This document shows positions 37,080-46,243 of a DNA stretch of 64,000 nt, piece after piece. The notes under the pieces were generated by a model. It saw only the letters and a program-made list of their open reading frames with translations. It did no database searches and had not been told where the DNA came from. The stretch is from Alexandriicola marinus (lineage in GTDB: Bacteria; Pseudomonadota; Alphaproteobacteria; Rhodobacterales; Rhodobacteraceae). Position 1 is the first letter of the stretch, and the number at the start of each line of letters is the position of its first letter. The stretch lies in NCBI RefSeq assembly GCF_004000435.1, contig NZ_RBVZ01000001.1, positions 372,001-436,000 of the forward strand, read 5' to 3'. The position numbers and the translations under genes are program-made.

Positions 37080-37340
37080 TCAGCGGATCAGCCACAGAAC
37101 AATGCCGAAATAAAGCCCAAGCCCGATCCAGCCGAATTGCGCGAAAAGGATGGCCATGATCGCAAGGACAAAGATCACGAGAGCCTGGAGCCCGGTCTGA
37201 CGCGCGGGGCTTTGCGCGTCGAGCCAATCGGAAATATCGGGTTCGTCCCGGCCGGGCCAGAGAGCGGCGATCACGCCGATCGTCACCACCCGGACCGCAT
37301 CCGGGATGCGCGTTGTCGCACGGAAGACGTTCCTGATCAT
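37080..37340 (-). CDS. Small membrane protein, 86 residues
   Basis: An 86-residue protein starting MIRNVFRATTRIPDAV. Two hydrophobic helices are visible: one in VVTIGVIAALWPG and one long segment in ALVIFVLAIMAILFAQFGWI followed by IGLGLYFGIVLWLI. The ATG has no strong Shine-Dalgarno. It lies 43 bases downstream of the pseudouridine synthase gene on the same strand. Unknown function. Confidence 0.65.
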   Translation of the reverse strand: MIRNVFRATTRIPDAVRVVTIGVIAALWPGRDEPDISDWLDAQSPARQTGLQALVIFVLAIMAILFAQFGWIGLGLYFGIVLWLIR

Positions 37341-37383
37341 GGAGAAAGTATACAACGGTCTGCCGAACGCTGCAAAGGGCGGA

Positions 37384-37938
37384 TCAGCGACCCGTCGGGG
37401 CCCATGCCCATTCGCCCGGCGCAAGGCCCGCCAGCGTCCAGTCGCCCACGGACCACCGTACCAGCCTGAGCGTCGGAAAACCGATATGCGCCGTCATCCG
37501 TCGCACCTGCCGGTTGCGCCCCTCGCGCAAAGTCAGCTCGATCCAGCGATCGGGCACCGTCTTGCGATAGCGGACCGGCGGGTCGCGCGGGGGCAGCTCG
37601 GGCGGGTCGATCAGGCGCGCCTGCGCGGGTAGGGTGGGCCCGTCCTTCAGCGTGATGCCCCGACGCAACGGCTCGAGGTCTGCCTCGCCCGGCGCGCCCT
37701 CGACCTGCACAAGATAGACCTTGGGCCACTTGTTGCGCGGATCGGCGATGCGGGCCTGAAGCCTGCCGTCATCGGTCAGGACCAGCAGCCCCTCGCTGTC
37801 GCGGTCCAGCCGGCCTGCAGGATAGACCCCGGGCACGTCGATATAGGCCGACAACGTCGGACGCGGCGTCTCAGAGCGCGCATCTGTGAATTGCGTCAGC
37901 ACGCCGAAAGGCTTGTGAAACAAGAGGGTTCTGGCCAT
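37384..37938 (-). CDS. 23S rRNA pseudouridine synthase (RsuA/RluB/E family)
   Basis: A 184-residue pseudouridine synthase. The catalytic Asp is in [18 protein letters not shown], followed by the KVYLVQVEG and [24 protein letters not shown] blocks of the RsuA/RluE branch. There is no N-terminal S4 domain, which, with the short length, points to an RluE-like enzyme that modifies one uridine in ribosomal RNA. Target site is inference. It is divergent from the ornithine decarboxylase leader. Confidence 0.92.
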   Translation of the reverse strand: MARTLLFHKPFGVLTQFTDARSETPRPTLSAYIDVPGVYPAGRLDRDSEGLLVLTDDGRLQARIADPRNKWPKVYLVQVEGAPGEADLEPLRRGITLKDGPTLPAQARLIDPPELPPRDPPVRYRKTVPDRWIELTLREGRNRQVRRMTAHIGFPTLRLVRWSVGDWTLAGLAPGEWAWAPTGR

Positions 37939-38024
37939 GGGGCAGGCTTAGTTTCTGGTTTCCGCGCCGTCCACAAAAAGAAATTTTTCCTGACCCAAAG
38001 AAATTCCTTGAAACGACTCAGGTC

Positions 38025-38177
38025 ATGCTCCACATGGCCCCTCACGGACGCCAACGCACGCGCCTCTGGCCGGTAAAGCTCTCAGCTGAACGTGTTAAAG
38101 CAGCGACGGTAACGTCTCCATTGGAACTGAGCGGTCTGAGTCGGGTTCTCCGTCATGGCCGGGTCTATAGGAGATGA
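38025..38177 (+). CDS. Candidate 50-residue leader peptide upstream of the ornithine decarboxylase gene
   Basis: An ATG at 38025 (with a second in-frame ATG at 38034) opens a 50-codon frame whose TGA at 38175-38177 lies inside the decarboxylase ribosome binding site, three bases before the chosen start. The peptide is Arg-rich (RQRTRLWPVKLSAERV, ending LRHGRVYRR) with codon use unlike the neighbours. A short hairpin (38021-38027 with 38033-38039) encloses the start. Ornithine decarboxylase genes in Alphaproteobacteria carry a conserved leader RNA (Rfam speF motif), and E. coli speF has an arrest leader peptide. That this is a leader of either kind is inference. Confidence 0.4.
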   Translation: MLHMAPHGRQRTRLWPVKLSAERVKAATVTSPLELSGLSRVLRHGRVYRR

Positions 38178-38179
38178 CC

Positions 38180-39349
38180 ATGACACTGCATTTCAACGGC
38201 GCTGTTGCGCCGCTGTTCGACGTCGAATCCCGCCTTGATGCCTTTGTCGCCTCGCGCGACTTCGATCGGCCGACGCTTGTCGTCGATGTCGATCGGGTGG
38301 CAGCCCAGTTCCGCGCGCTGCGGCTGGGTCTGGGTCGGGCCGATATCCACTATGCCGTCAAGGCGAACCCCGCGCCGGAAATCATCGCGCGGCTCGTTCA
38401 CCTCGGGTCGCATTTCGATGCCGCCTCGCGCGGCGAGATCGAGCTGTGCCTCGAGCAGGGCGCCCGGCCCGACCAGATCTCGTTCGGCAACACGATCAAG
38501 CGGCCGTCGGATATCGCATTCGCCTATCGCGCGGGCATCCGTCACTTCGCCGTCGATTCCGACGAAGAGCTGGAAAAGATCGCCGAACATGCGCCCGGCG
38601 CTTCGGTTTACGTGCGTCTTCTGGTCGAGGACGGTGGCGCAGACTGGCCGCTCAGCCGCAAGTTCGGCTGCGACGGCGAGATGGCGATCCGCCTTCTCGA
38701 AGAAGCGGCCCGTCTTGGCCTAGTGGCCGAGGGGCTGTCGTTTCACGTGGGCTCCCAGACCCGCAAGGCCGAGATGTGGATTGCCGGCCTCGATGCCGTG
38801 GCCCGCGTCTGGGCAACCGCGCAGGCCCGGGGGCTTGGCCTCACGCTCCTGAACATCGGGGGCGGGTTCCCGGCCTTCTATGACGAGGATATCGAGGCGC
38901 CCACCGCCTATGCCGCCCGCGTGATGGAGCTGATCGCCGAGCGGTTCGGCGATGTGCCGCGCATCATGGCGGAGCCGGGCCGCGGCATGGTCGCCGAGGC
39001 CGGTGTCATCGTGGCCGATGTCGTGCTGGCCTCGCGCAAGTCGCGCGATGACAACAACCGCTGGGTCTACCTCTCGATCGGCCGCTTTTCGGGGCTGGCC
39101 GAGACCGAGGGCGAGGCGATCCGCTACAGGATCGAGACGTCTCGCGATGGCGATCCGGTCGGTCCTTGCGTGATCGCCGGCCCGTCCTGCGACAGCGCCG
39201 ATGTGCTTTACGAGAGACAGCCGGTAAATCTGCCGCTGACCCTGAAATCGGGCGACAGGGTGCTGATCCGGAATACGGGGGCCTATACCTCGACCTATTC
39301 CTCAGTTGGATTCAACGGCTTCCCGCCGCTGGACGTTGTCGTGATCTGA
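38180..39349 (+). CDS. Ornithine decarboxylase (PLP fold III)
   Basis: A 389-residue enzyme making putrescine from ornithine in the polyamine pathway. The PLP lysine is in HYAVKANP (residue 61), followed by FDAASRGEIEL; SFHVGSQ, NIGGGFP and EPGRGMVAEAG are the phosphate-binding blocks; the substrate/dimer motif is GPSCDSADVLYE. The start at 38180 is chosen because AGGAG lies six bases upstream; the ATG at 38174 is too close to it. It belongs to the small eukaryotic-like class rather than the E. coli SpeF fold, though it may also use lysine. A 240-base leader precedes it. Confidence 0.92.
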   Translation: MTLHFNGAVAPLFDVESRLDAFVASRDFDRPTLVVDVDRVAAQFRALRLGLGRADIHYAVKANPAPEIIARLVHLGSHFDAASRGEIELCLEQGARPDQISFGNTIKRPSDIAFAYRAGIRHFAVDSDEELEKIAEHAPGASVYVRLLVEDGGADWPLSRKFGCDGEMAIRLLEEAARLGLVAEGLSFHVGSQTRKAEMWIAGLDAVARVWATAQARGLGLTLLNIGGGFPAFYDEDIEAPTAYAARVMELIAERFGDVPRIMAEPGRGMVAEAGVIVADVVLASRKSRDDNNRWVYLSIGRFSGLAETEGEAIRYRIETSRDGDPVGPCVIAGPSCDSADVLYERQPVNLPLTLKSGDRVLIRNTGAYTSTYSSVGFNGFPPLDVVVI

Positions 39350-39366
39350 GCGACTGCAAACGATTG

Positions 39367-39395
39367 CCTGAGTGCAGTATACCATTGCACTCAGG
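39367..39395. terminator. Hairpin after the decarboxylase gene
   Basis: CCTGAGTGCA at 39367-39376 and TGCACTCAGG at 39386-39395 pair perfectly around a 9-base loop containing GTATAC. It begins 18 bases after the decarboxylase stop. There is no immediate U-run but an AT-rich stretch with CTTTTTCC follows 20 bases later, so it may be a terminator or an operator for the DUF3422 gene. Confidence 0.5.
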
Positions 39396-39482
39396 TAACA
39401 AACTGAGAAATAACACTTTTTCCTTTACTCGGCCTGCATGTTGGCTAGGTTCCGAACCAATTCGCAACCTGGAGTCCGACCG

Positions 39483-40775
39483 ATGACCGGCGTCACCGAC
39501 CACCCATTGCGCTACCAGCTCGCCAACGAGCTGCACGCAAGGCCCTTCCCCGAGGTCAATGCGCCGGGCCGCGCGGCCTATCTCGCGATCAAGCCGGTGG
39601 AGAATGCCGCCGGTCGCGACCGCGAGGCCGATCGCGCGCACCTGATCTCGCTCCTGGACCGGTTCGGCGCGGCACATCCGCAGCCCGATGCGACCCATTA
39701 TTCCGGGAAGCTGGGCCGGCATCTTCTGAAATGGGAAAGCCACACCGAATTCGTGACCTACACGCTCTTCGGCGATGGCGTGGCGGAACGGCCCTTCGAT
39801 GCGGCGACGTTCTCGGTTTTCCCGCAGGACTGGCTGGAAGCGGCGCCGGGCGCGCGCATCACCTCGGCCCTGATCCGCATCGAGGAAATCGACGATGAGG
39901 GCCCCGTCGTGGGCAAGCTCGACGATTGGTTCGTGCCCGAAAGCATCGCCGTGTCGCGCGTTCTGGACGATGATCTGATCGTTGCGGGTGATTTTCGCAT
40001 CGATCCCGCGGGCCACATGCGCTTTGCCGTCTTCGCCCGGCCCGGCACCGGCGACCGCCGGATCGGCCGCGTCGTGCAGCGCCTGTGCGAGATCGAAACC
40101 TACAAGGCCATGTCGATGCTGGGCCTCGCACGGGCACGCGAGATGCGTGCGCGGATGGGATCGCTCGATAACAGGCTGTCGGCGCTGGTCTCGGCCATGG
40201 CCGAGGAACATGTCGACGCCGAGGTGACGCTCCAGAACCTGCTGTCGATTTCGTCCGAGCTGGAAAAGATGGTTACGGACAATTCCTTCCGCTTCGGCGC
40301 GACGGGGGCCTATGAACGGCTTGTGCACCAGCGGATCGGGGTTCTGCGCGAGGAACGGTTCGAGGGTCGGCAGACCTTCGCCGAATTCATGATGCGCCGC
40401 TTCGATCCGGCGATGCGGACCGTCAAGTCGACGGAACGGCTGTTGCACGACATGTCCGACCGCGCGATCCGCGCCGCCGAGCTTTTGCGCACGCGCGTCG
40501 ACGTCGAGCGCTCGGCCGAGAACCAGCAGCTGCTGGAAAGCATGGATCGGCGGTCCGACCTCCAGCTGCGCCTGCAGCGCACCGTTGAAGGGCTGTCGGT
40601 GGTGGCGATCAGCTATTACGCGGTCAACCTTGTCCTGTATCTGACAGGTCCGGTCGAAGCGGCCTTTGACCTGGGCAAGCCCCTGATGGCCGCGATCGTC
40701 ACGCCGCCGGTGATCCTCGCGGTGTGGTGGATGATCCTGCGCATCCGCAAGGCGGTCGAGGGCGAACACGATTGA
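39483..40775 (+). CDS. DUF3422 family membrane protein
   Basis: A 430-residue protein starting MTGVTDHPLRYQLANELHARPFPEV, a characteristic DUF3422 N-terminus. The central part is helical (coiled-coil-like), with RRIGRVVQRLCEIETYK, DRAIRAAELLRTRVDVERS and LLESMDRRS. Two hydrophobic helices near the C-terminus (VAISYYAVNLVLYL and IVTPPVILAVWWMIL) anchor it in the membrane. The family is common in Proteobacteria and of unknown function. GGAG precedes the ATG. Confidence 0.9.
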   Translation: MTGVTDHPLRYQLANELHARPFPEVNAPGRAAYLAIKPVENAAGRDREADRAHLISLLDRFGAAHPQPDATHYSGKLGRHLLKWESHTEFVTYTLFGDGVAERPFDAATFSVFPQDWLEAAPGARITSALIRIEEIDDEGPVVGKLDDWFVPESIAVSRVLDDDLIVAGDFRIDPAGHMRFAVFARPGTGDRRIGRVVQRLCEIETYKAMSMLGLARAREMRARMGSLDNRLSALVSAMAEEHVDAEVTLQNLLSISSELEKMVTDNSFRFGATGAYERLVHQRIGVLREERFEGRQTFAEFMMRRFDPAMRTVKSTERLLHDMSDRAIRAAELLRTRVDVERSAENQQLLESMDRRSDLQLRLQRTVEGLSVVAISYYAVNLVLYLTGPVEAAFDLGKPLMAAIVTPPVILAVWWMILRIRKAVEGEHD

Positions 40776-40878
40776 TCCTTGTGCCGGAAGGCGCGATGTC
40801 GGTTTCGGGTCAAAATCGCGGTTTTCCCCGCGTGGCCGCCGGGCTAGCCTGCGCCTGCCAGCAAGGAGCATTCTGACA

Positions 40879-42045
40879 ATGGCCCAACGCCTGAGCGCGC
40901 ATGACATCCTCGATCGGCTCGTGTCCTTCCCGACCGTCAGCCGCGACAGCAATCTCGATCTCGTGGACTGGCTCGAAAGCTATCTGGCGGGGCAGGGGAT
41001 CGCGACGACCCGCGTGCCCAGCCCCTGTGGCACCAAGGCCGCCCTCTATGCCTGTGTCGGGCCCGATGCACCGGGCGGCGTCGTGTTGTCGGGCCATACC
41101 GACGTCGTGCCTGTCGAGGGGCAGGCCTGGACGAGCGATCCCTTTGCCCTGACCGAACGCGATGGCCGTCTTTATGGCCGGGGCACCTGCGACATGAAGG
41201 GGTTCGACGCGCTGGCCATCGCCGCGCTGGTCGAAGCAAAAGACAAGCCGCTGAAACGGCCCCTGCAACTGGCGCTGTCCTATGACGAGGAGATCGGCCT
41301 CTTGGGCGCGCCGCCGATGATCGAGCATATGCTGGCCTCGGGCCTCGTGCGGGCCGAGACGGTCATCGTCGGAGAGCCGTCGATGATGAAGGTCGTGACC
41401 GGCCACAAGGGCGGGTCGGGTTGGCGCGTCCGGGTGCGCGGGCACGAGGTGCATTCCTCGCGCCTGCCAGACGGGGTCAGCGCGATCATGTGGGCCGCGC
41501 GTCTGATCAACTGGGCCAATGACCGCAACGCCGAGATCATGGCTGCCTCGCCGACAGATCTGGCCGCGATGTTCACCCCCCCCTTCACGACGCTGCACGT
41601 CGGCCTGATCGAGGGCGGTACAGCCCATAACATCACCGCCGGCTCCTGCACATTCGAGATCGAGATGCGGGTCGTGCCGGGGGAAAGCGCTGCCGAATGG
41701 GATCGGCGCCTGTTGGCCGAGGCCGCCCGCCTGACCCAACAGATGCAGGCGATCCACCCTGATGCCGGGATCACGCTGGACCGGGATTTCGCCGTGCCGC
41801 CGCTTCAACCCGAAGAGGACGGCCCGGCCGAGCGGCTGGCACGCCGCCTGACCGGCGACAACGGCACCCATATGGTCAGCTATGGCACCGAGGGCGGCCA
41901 GTTTCAGGAACGCGGCTATTCCGCGGTCATCTGCGGCCCCGGCGATATCGCGCAGGCGCATCAGGCCGACGAATTCCTGTCGCTGGACCAGTTCCGGCAG
42001 GGGCAGGATTTCATGGAGGCTCTGATCGCGGATCTCAGCCGATGA
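40879..42045 (+). CDS. argE: Acetylornithine deacetylase (ArgE family, M20)
   Basis: A 388-residue M20 metallohydrolase. Metal ligands are visible in order: His in SGHTDVVPV, Asp in GRGTCDMKGFDALA, Glu pair in YDEEIGLLGA, and a further region GTEGGQFQERGY. These match ArgE-type enzymes, which release ornithine from N-acetylornithine in arginine biosynthesis. AGGAGCATTCTGACA precedes the ATG. Its TGA overlaps the next ATG (ATGA), so the FAD oxidoreductase is coupled. Confidence 0.9.
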   Translation: MAQRLSAHDILDRLVSFPTVSRDSNLDLVDWLESYLAGQGIATTRVPSPCGTKAALYACVGPDAPGGVVLSGHTDVVPVEGQAWTSDPFALTERDGRLYGRGTCDMKGFDALAIAALVEAKDKPLKRPLQLALSYDEEIGLLGAPPMIEHMLASGLVRAETVIVGEPSMMKVVTGHKGGSGWRVRVRGHEVHSSRLPDGVSAIMWAARLINWANDRNAEIMAASPTDLAAMFTPPFTTLHVGLIEGGTAHNITAGSCTFEIEMRVVPGESAAEWDRRLLAEAARLTQQMQAIHPDAGITLDRDFAVPPLQPEEDGPAERLARRLTGDNGTHMVSYGTEGGQFQERGYSAVICGPGDIAQAHQADEFLSLDQFRQGQDFMEALIADLSR

Positions 42046-43388
42046 CGACCTTTCCCTTCTCGACCGCGACGCCCCCCGAATGGGCAGGCCCCCCGCCCGC
42101 CGAGGCCGATGTCGCGGTGATCGGTGGCGGGGTGATCGGCGTGATGACCGCGCTTCACCTCGCGCAGGCGGGTCTGCGCGCCGTGCTGATCGAAAAGGGC
42201 CGGATCGCGGGCGAACAATCTTCGCGCAACTGGGGCTGGATCCGCGTGCAGGGTCGCGACCCGGCCGAAATTCCCATCGCGATGGAGGCACAGGATCAGT
42301 GGCAGGCCCTGTCGCGCGAGACGAATGACGCATTGGGCCTGCGCCAGACCGGCGTCGCCTATATCGCTCGCTCCGAGGACGACATGGCCCGGCACGAGGC
42401 ATGGCTGCCGCACGCCCGGGCCCATGGCGTGGGCTCGCGGATGCTGAGCCGGGCCGAGATCATGGAGCGAATCCCCGACGCGCGGGGCGACTGGATGGGC
42501 GCGCTCTGGACAGCGACGGACATGCGCGCCGAGCCGTGGATCGCGGTTCCCGCGCTGGCGCGGCTGGCGGCGCGCGCCGGGGCCCAGATCGTGGAGAATT
42601 GTGCCGTGCGTGGCCTCGATCTCGAGGCGGGCCGGGTTGCGGGTGTCATCACCGAGGCCGGCAGGATCAAGGTCGGCGGCGCAGTCGTGGCGGGCGGGGC
42701 GTGGTCATCGCTGTTTCTTCGGCGGCACGGCGTCTCGATCCCGCAGCTGTCGGTGCGCTGCACCGCACTGGCCACCGAACCCTTGCCAGAGGTCTTCGAC
42801 GGGGCGGCGTCAGACGGAACGATCGCCTTTCGCAGGCGTGAGGACGGCGGCTACAATCTTGCCGTTTCGGGCTTTCAGGAGCTTTTCATCGGGCCCGATG
42901 CCTTCAGGGCGTTCCGGACCTATCTGCCGCTCCTGACACAGGATCCGCTGGGCACGAAGTTCCGCCTTTCCGCGCCCCCGGGCTATCCCGACGGCTGGCG
43001 CACGCCGCGCCGCTGGGCGATGGACGGGCCAAGCCCGTTCGAGAAGCACCGCATCCTCGATCCTCAGCCGAACATGGCCAAGGTCCGCGATATCCTTGAA
43101 CGGTTTCACACGCGGTTTCCCGATCTGCCGAAGCCAAAGCTCAAGAAAGCCTGGGCTGGCATGATCGACACCATGCCTGACGTGGTGCCGGTGGTCGATC
43201 ACGCCCACGCGATCCCGGGCCTTGTCGTGGCGACGGGCATGTCGGGCCACGGCTTCGGGATCGGCCCGGCCTTTGGCCGGATCGCCGCGGATCTGGTTCA
43301 GGGGAAGGCGCCGGGGCACGACCTGTCCCGGTTCCGGCTGCAGCGCTTCTCCGATGGCTCGCCCATCGACGTGGCTCTGGATGTGTGA
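42042..43388 (+). CDS. FAD-dependent oxidoreductase (DAO family)
   Basis: A 448-residue flavoprotein. The dinucleotide-binding motif is VAVIGGGVIGVMTALHLAQAG near residue 25, followed by EKGRIAGEQSSRNWGWIR, typical of amine/amino-acid oxidases of the DAO family. The C-terminal block PDVVPVVDHAHAIPGLVVATG and GHGFGIGPAFGRIAADL closes the FAD site. Coupled by ATGA to argE and followed by an M20 hydrolase gene, it is probably part of an amino acid or amine catabolic set. Substrate unknown. Confidence 0.85.
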   Translation: MTTFPFSTATPPEWAGPPPAEADVAVIGGGVIGVMTALHLAQAGLRAVLIEKGRIAGEQSSRNWGWIRVQGRDPAEIPIAMEAQDQWQALSRETNDALGLRQTGVAYIARSEDDMARHEAWLPHARAHGVGSRMLSRAEIMERIPDARGDWMGALWTATDMRAEPWIAVPALARLAARAGAQIVENCAVRGLDLEAGRVAGVITEAGRIKVGGAVVAGGAWSSLFLRRHGVSIPQLSVRCTALATEPLPEVFDGAASDGTIAFRRREDGGYNLAVSGFQELFIGPDAFRAFRTYLPLLTQDPLGTKFRLSAPPGYPDGWRTPRRWAMDGPSPFEKHRILDPQPNMAKVRDILERFHTRFPDLPKPKLKKAWAGMIDTMPDVVPVVDHAHAIPGLVVATGMSGHGFGIGPAFGRIAADLVQGKAPGHDLSRFRLQRFSDGSPIDVALDV

Positions 43389-43455
43389 TTTGCCCTTGCC
43401 GGGGCAGGGGTCATGACACACCTTGTGGCCCAAAGACACCCGACCGGAGGCTCCG

Positions 43456-44622
43456 ATGCCCGTAAAGAACCGCTTTGCCGAACTGCACGATGATATCACC
43501 GCCTGGCGCCGCGATATCCATGCAAATCCCGAGATCCTGTTCGATACCCACCGCACCTCGGCCCTTGTCGCGGACAAGCTGCGCGAATTCGGCTGCGACG
43601 AGGTGACAACGGGGATCGGGCGCACCGGCGTTGTGGGCGTCATCCGGGGCAAATCCGACAACTCGGGCAAGGTGATCGGTCTGCGTGCGGATATGGACGC
43701 GCTGCCGATCCACGAACAGACCGGGCTCGACTACGCGTCCAACACGCCTGGCGCGATGCACGCCTGCGGCCATGACGGACATACCGCGATGCTGCTGGGC
43801 GCGGCCCGCTACCTTGCCGAGACACGCAATTTCGACGGCACCGTCGTCGTGATCTTCCAGCCCGCCGAAGAGGGCGGCGGCGGCGGGCGCGAGATGTGCG
43901 AAGACGGCATGATGGACCGCTGGAACATCCAGGAAGTCTACGGCATGCACAACTGGCCCGGTCAGCCCGTGGGCAAGTTCGCGATCCGGCCGGGTGCCTT
44001 TTTCGCCGCGACCGACCAGTTCGATATCACCCTGCATGGCAGTGGTGGACACGCAGCCAAACCGAACGAGACGATCGACACGACCGTCATGGCCTCCAAC
44101 CTCGTGATGGCGCTTCAGACCATCGCATCGCGCAACACCAAGCCGGTGGATGAGGTCGTCGTCTCCGTCACCTCGTTCGAAACCTCGTCCCATGCCTTCA
44201 ACGTGATCCCCGCACGGGTGCGGCTGAAAGGCACGGTCCGGACCCTCTCGAACGAGACCCGCGAAATGGCCGAGACGCGGATCCGCGCGATCACCGAGGG
44301 CATTTGCGCGGCCTACGGGGGAAGGGCCGAAATCACCTACATGAAGGGCTACCCCGTCATGTCGAACCACGCCGAACAAACGTCTTTCGCCGCCGAAGTG
44401 GCCCGCGCCGTCTCGGGCGCCTGTGACGAGGAGTGCGAGCCCACGATGGGGGGCGAGGATTTCGCCTACATGCTCGAAGAGCGGCCCGGCGCCTATATCC
44501 TTGTCGGCAACGGCGACAGCGCGCCGGTGCACCACCCGGAATACAATTTCAATGACGAGGTGATACCGGCGGGCTGTTCCTGGTGGGCCGAAATCGTGGA
44601 ACGTCGGATGCCCGCAGCCTAG
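43456..44622 (+). CDS. M20D amidohydrolase (hippurate hydrolase-like)
   Basis: A 388-residue metallo-amidohydrolase. Key blocks are RRDIHANPEILFDTHRTS, LRADMDALPIHEQTGL, HACGHDGHTAMLLGAA, FQPAEEGGGGG and the terminal GGEDFAYMLEERPGAYI, all typical of the M20D family (hippurate, N-acyl amino acid, indole acetyl-amino acid hydrolases). GGAGGCTCCG precedes ATG 43456. It sits 67 bases after the FAD oxidoreductase gene, and the three genes from argE onward form a likely operon. Confidence 0.93.
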   Translation: MPVKNRFAELHDDITAWRRDIHANPEILFDTHRTSALVADKLREFGCDEVTTGIGRTGVVGVIRGKSDNSGKVIGLRADMDALPIHEQTGLDYASNTPGAMHACGHDGHTAMLLGAARYLAETRNFDGTVVVIFQPAEEGGGGGREMCEDGMMDRWNIQEVYGMHNWPGQPVGKFAIRPGAFFAATDQFDITLHGSGGHAAKPNETIDTTVMASNLVMALQTIASRNTKPVDEVVVSVTSFETSSHAFNVIPARVRLKGTVRTLSNETREMAETRIRAITEGICAAYGGRAEITYMKGYPVMSNHAEQTSFAAEVARAVSGACDEECEPTMGGEDFAYMLEERPGAYILVGNGDSAPVHHPEYNFNDEVIPAGCSWWAEIVERRMPAA

Positions 44623-44627
44623 GGCGG

Positions 44628-45245
44628 CTAGGCGGGAGGGACGATCTTCAGGCGCGGATCCGCCTTGGCCAGTGACATGACCCAATCCCTTTCGGCCTCG
44701 AAATCATGAGGCACACGGGTGGCATCGCGCCGGCCCGAAAGCGACTTCGACGCAAAGAAATCAAAGCCATGGAGCGTGATCCGCCGCGCCTCGGACCTCA
44801 TTGCAAGGTCGATCACCATGGCCCCTGTGGTGGCAGGCGAGCCAAGCCTTCGGGCAAGCGTCTGACCGCGATCCCGTGGATTGAGAAAGAAGCGCGGATC
44901 GCGGGCAATGCGCCATGGCAGACGCTTGCGCTTGCGTGTCATCCACAGAAGAAGCGTTGGTGTCCGGCTCTCGATCACGGCGGGCGGGGCGGGCGTTGAC
45001 ATCGCCAGCCAGTCGGTGCGCGTCCCGTGGCTTTGCGGCGAGGGCAGGGGGGCGGCGTTCAGGCGAACAATGATATCGGCCCCGTCAATCTCGGGGCCTT
45101 GCCGTGACCTGGCCAGCGCCCGTGCATTGCCGACAATGGCCACCGATTTGCCGGCAAGCCGCCCAAGGACGTCGTCTTCGGGGAGGGAATGACGGGTCAG
45201 CGCCGCCTCGTCTCCGGTGAGCCGCGCGAGGTGGAAACCGATCAT
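44628..45245 (-). CDS. GT29-like (sialyltransferase-type) glycosyltransferase
   Basis: A 205-residue protein starting MIGFHLARLTG. VAIVGNARALARSRQGPEID followed by IVRLNAAPL resembles the first sialyl motif of family 29 transferases, which use CMP-activated 2-keto sugars; TTGAMVIDLAMRSEARRITL is the corresponding later motif. Its ATG overlaps the stop of the pyruvyl transferase gene (ATGA). Gene context with waaA suggests the target lies in lipopolysaccharide core, using CMP-Kdo or a CMP-nonulosonate. Donor and acceptor are inference. Confidence 0.7.
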   Translation of the reverse strand: MIGFHLARLTGDEAALTRHSLPEDDVLGRLAGKSVAIVGNARALARSRQGPEIDGADIIVRLNAAPLPSPQSHGTRTDWLAMSTPAPPAVIESRTPTLLLWMTRKRKRLPWRIARDPRFFLNPRDRGQTLARRLGSPATTGAMVIDLAMRSEARRITLHGFDFFASKSLSGRRDATRVPHDFEAERDWVMSLAKADPRLKIVPPA

Positions 45246-46234
45246 GTCTGTCCCCCTGCGAGTGCGGCAATGTCGGTGAACAGGGTCTCGGCCTCGCGGG
45301 CGGCCCTGCTGCGGAATGCCCGGATCGCGTCGACCTCTCCGGGCGTGAACGGGGCGCAGGGCGGCGGGGCGGTCAGTTCTTGGGCCGTAACAAGCCGGTC
45401 GCGGCCAAGCCCCACATCCTCGAGCAGCCGTTCGACCTTGGAGGCGTTCGAGGCCAGCGCGAGGAAAGGCGTTTCGGTCAGCATAGACAGACAAACACCG
45501 TGGAAGCGGCCCGTGATATGCAACTCCGCCGCCGCAAGCGCAGCGAGGTAGTCGCTTTCGCTCTGGGCCAGATCGAAGGGCGGGATGCGCAGGGTCCAGC
45601 TGTTCATGTAGGCTCGGTAGAGCAGGGCCCGCGCCACGGGCAAGCGCCAGAGCCGCCCCGAAAGCGTCTTGGTGGGCAGGACCCGGGCCCCGGGCAGGGC
45701 GAGCGCGGCCCGGGCCAATGCCTTGCGCGCGGAAAACCGCACGCTGTCCCCGATCAGCACGCCATCGCGTCGGGGTCCGGCTGGTTCGGCGGGCGCGCTC
45801 AGCGACAGGTCGGGCAACCACCGCACTTCACGTCCAGTCGCCTGTGCCATGGCGGCCGCGCTTGCGCTGTCACGTGCCGCGACAAGTGCCATGGTCTTCA
45901 GTGGCTCGGCCCATGCCGTCGGATTGTCTTGCCAGAGCGCGTTGACCAGTGCGACGGGGGCCCGCGTGGCCGGATGCGTCGCCACACGCAAGAGACGCTC
46001 CCCCGCTTCCCGGCCGTGATGAAGCGTGCCCTCGCCGTTGATGACGACCACATCCGCCTCGGCGAGGGCGCGCAGGAACGTCTCGTCCTTTTCCCAGTCA
46101 TGTCGGGCAGGGCTGCGCGCCGCAATCGTCAGGCCCGACCTCTTCAGCCCCTCGGTCAAAAGGCGCATGACGCGGACGCAGCCATGATGATAGCGCGTCG
46201 ACGTGTCGTTGAGGATGACGGCATTGCGGATCAT
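45242..46234 (-). CDS. Polysaccharide pyruvyl transferase-like protein
   Basis: A 330-residue protein of the polysaccharide pyruvyl transferase family. VVINGEGTLHHG near residue 65 and HITGRFHGVCLSMLTETPFLAL near 235 are the characteristic blocks. The family adds ketal pyruvate from PEP to sugars, or acts in related transfer reactions. The gene starts 9 bases after the waaA stop and overlaps the next gene by four bases, so it is in the moaA-waaA operon. The actual reaction here is inference. Confidence 0.8.
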   Translation of the reverse strand: MIRNAVILNDTSTRYHHGCVRVMRLLTEGLKRSGLTIAARSPARHDWEKDETFLRALAEADVVVINGEGTLHHGREAGERLLRVATHPATRAPVALVNALWQDNPTAWAEPLKTMALVAARDSASAAAMAQATGREVRWLPDLSLSAPAEPAGPRRDGVLIGDSVRFSARKALARAALALPGARVLPTKTLSGRLWRLPVARALLYRAYMNSWTLRIPPFDLAQSESDYLAALAAAELHITGRFHGVCLSMLTETPFLALASNASKVERLLEDVGLGRDRLVTAQELTAPPPCAPFTPGEVDAIRAFRSRAAREAETLFTDIAALAGGQT

Positions 46235-46243
46235 GGGCGGGAT

